This document shows positions 63,755-64,000 of a stretch of 64,000 nt of DNA, in pieces; the first letter of the stretch is position 1, and the number at the start of each line of letters is the position of its first letter. Both the position numbers and the translations under genes were made by a program. Under the pieces are notes generated by a model. The model was given only the letters and a program-made list of their open reading frames with translations. It searched no databases and had not been told where the DNA came from. Origin of the DNA: Virgibacillus natechei (lineage in GTDB: Bacteria > Bacillota > Bacilli > Bacillales > Amphibacillaceae); assembly GCF_026013645.1 (NCBI RefSeq), contig NZ_CP110224.1, positions 2,790,001 to 2,854,000 on the forward strand. Direction: 5' to 3'.

Positions 63755-64000
63755 CTACATTTTAAGCGTAATATTTGTTAATTCCGAGTAGAAATCAAAA
63801 CTATGAGCTCCACCTTCGCGGCCAATACCACTATGTTTCATGCCGCCGAATGGTGTGCGTAAATCACGTAGGAACCATGTGTTAACCCAAACGATACCAG
63901 CTTCGATTTGTCTACTGAAACCAGTAGCACGCTTGACATTACTCGTCCATAGACTTGCACTTAAACCATAGTGTGTATCATTGACTTGTTCCAGTACTTC
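63755..64000 (-). CDS. dmpC: 2-hydroxymuconic semialdehyde dehydrogenase, copy 2, 5' end outside window
   Basis: The last ~81 codons of the semialdehyde dehydrogenase (EVLEQVNDTHYGLSASLW, SRQIEAGIVWVNTWFLRDLR, GGMKHSGIGREGG and the TLKM terminus in the corresponding frame), nearly identical to copy 1. The catalytic part lies beyond base 64000. Confidence 0.9.
   Translation of the reverse strand, partial: EVLEQVNDTHYGLSASLWTSNVKRATGFSRQIEAGIVWVNTWFLRDLRTPFGGMKHSGIGREGGAHSFDFYSELTNITLKM

Larger units (their letters stand above)
60062..64000. repeat. duplicated meta-cleavage cassette, copy 2 (continues beyond window)
   Basis: Direct repeat of 33866-38045 with the same gene order and near-identical products. 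This copy keeps the complete decarboxylase gene and the better preserved tautomerase relic, and carries the 87-bp two-hairpin element. It runs off the right edge inside the semialdehyde dehydrogenase gene. Confidence 0.9.

Overview
The window is low-GC DNA with strong GGAGG ribosome sites, frequent TTG/GTG starts, Bacillus-type cre boxes, a CdaR regulator and lipoprotein-anchored TRAP binding proteins. This points to a Bacillota chromosome, probably family Bacillaceae; the TRAP-rich, IS-poor catabolic content would suit an aerobic, possibly halotolerant soil or marine bacillus. The genus cannot be fixed from the sequence. No tRNA, rRNA, CRISPR array or intact prophage was seen. Almost everything is carbon catabolism.

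Region 1 (1-13.7 kb, minus strand) is an acyl-CoA catabolic cluster: an ACAD10/11-like acyl-CoA dehydrogenase, an SDR, a TetR repressor, an APH-fold kinase coupled to a ComB-family phosphatase, a quinone oxidoreductase, two CoA ligases, a phosphotriesterase-fold hydrolase, 3-hydroxyacyl-CoA dehydrogenase, enoyl-CoA hydratase and an acyl-CoA carboxyltransferase. The kinase + ACAD + SDR + ligase set resembles the LvaABCDE and ACAD10/11 route for 4-hydroxy acids, and the PTE-like protein could be the lactonase that feeds it. A 3-hydroxybutyrate dehydrogenase follows. Region 2 (13.8-14.8 kb) is a graveyard in which pieces of four genes are fused, one inverted. Region 3 (14.9-21 kb) is a hydroxy-acid/sugar-acid locus: CdaR regulator, glycerate kinase, KdgT permease, LarA-family racemase/epimerase and a 2-hydroxyacid dehydrogenase.

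Region 4 (21.7-33.5 kb) holds two paralogous TRAP transporters around an acetamidase/formamidase-family gene, followed by a benzaldehyde/vanillin-type aldehyde dehydrogenase overlapping a ThDP-dependent decarboxylase, with a decayed second copy of the latter. Region 5 (33.9-64 kb) is for aromatic compounds. A meta-cleavage cassette (extradiol dioxygenase, 4-oxalocrotonate tautomerase, decarboxylase, hydratase, 2-hydroxymuconate-semialdehyde dehydrogenase) occurs twice as near-identical direct repeats about 26 kb apart. Copy 1 has lost its decarboxylase by an internal deletion. Copy 2 is intact as far as the window edge. A third copy is only scraps. Between them lie a Rieske oxygenase operon (alpha, beta, TrxR-like reductase, second extradiol dioxygenase, ACMSD-like decarboxylase, 7Fe-type ferredoxin) with a divergent LysR regulator, a third TRAP system, pobA (4-hydroxybenzoate 3-hydroxylase), another ACMSD-like gene, two aldehyde dehydrogenases (one a fragment), and many relics.

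Together these genes can take a 4-hydroxybenzoyl-type compound through 4-hydroxybenzaldehyde and 4-hydroxybenzoate to protocatechuate, then through 2,3-cleavage, decarboxylation and the 2-hydroxymuconate branch to 4-hydroxy-2-oxovalerate. The final aldolase and acylating aldehyde dehydrogenase are not in the window. The most unusual object is an 87-88 bp element made of two covarying hairpins. It is present in cassette copy 2 and precisely absent from the same site in copy 1. It is inserted at the extreme 3' ends of two genes and supplies their stop codons.
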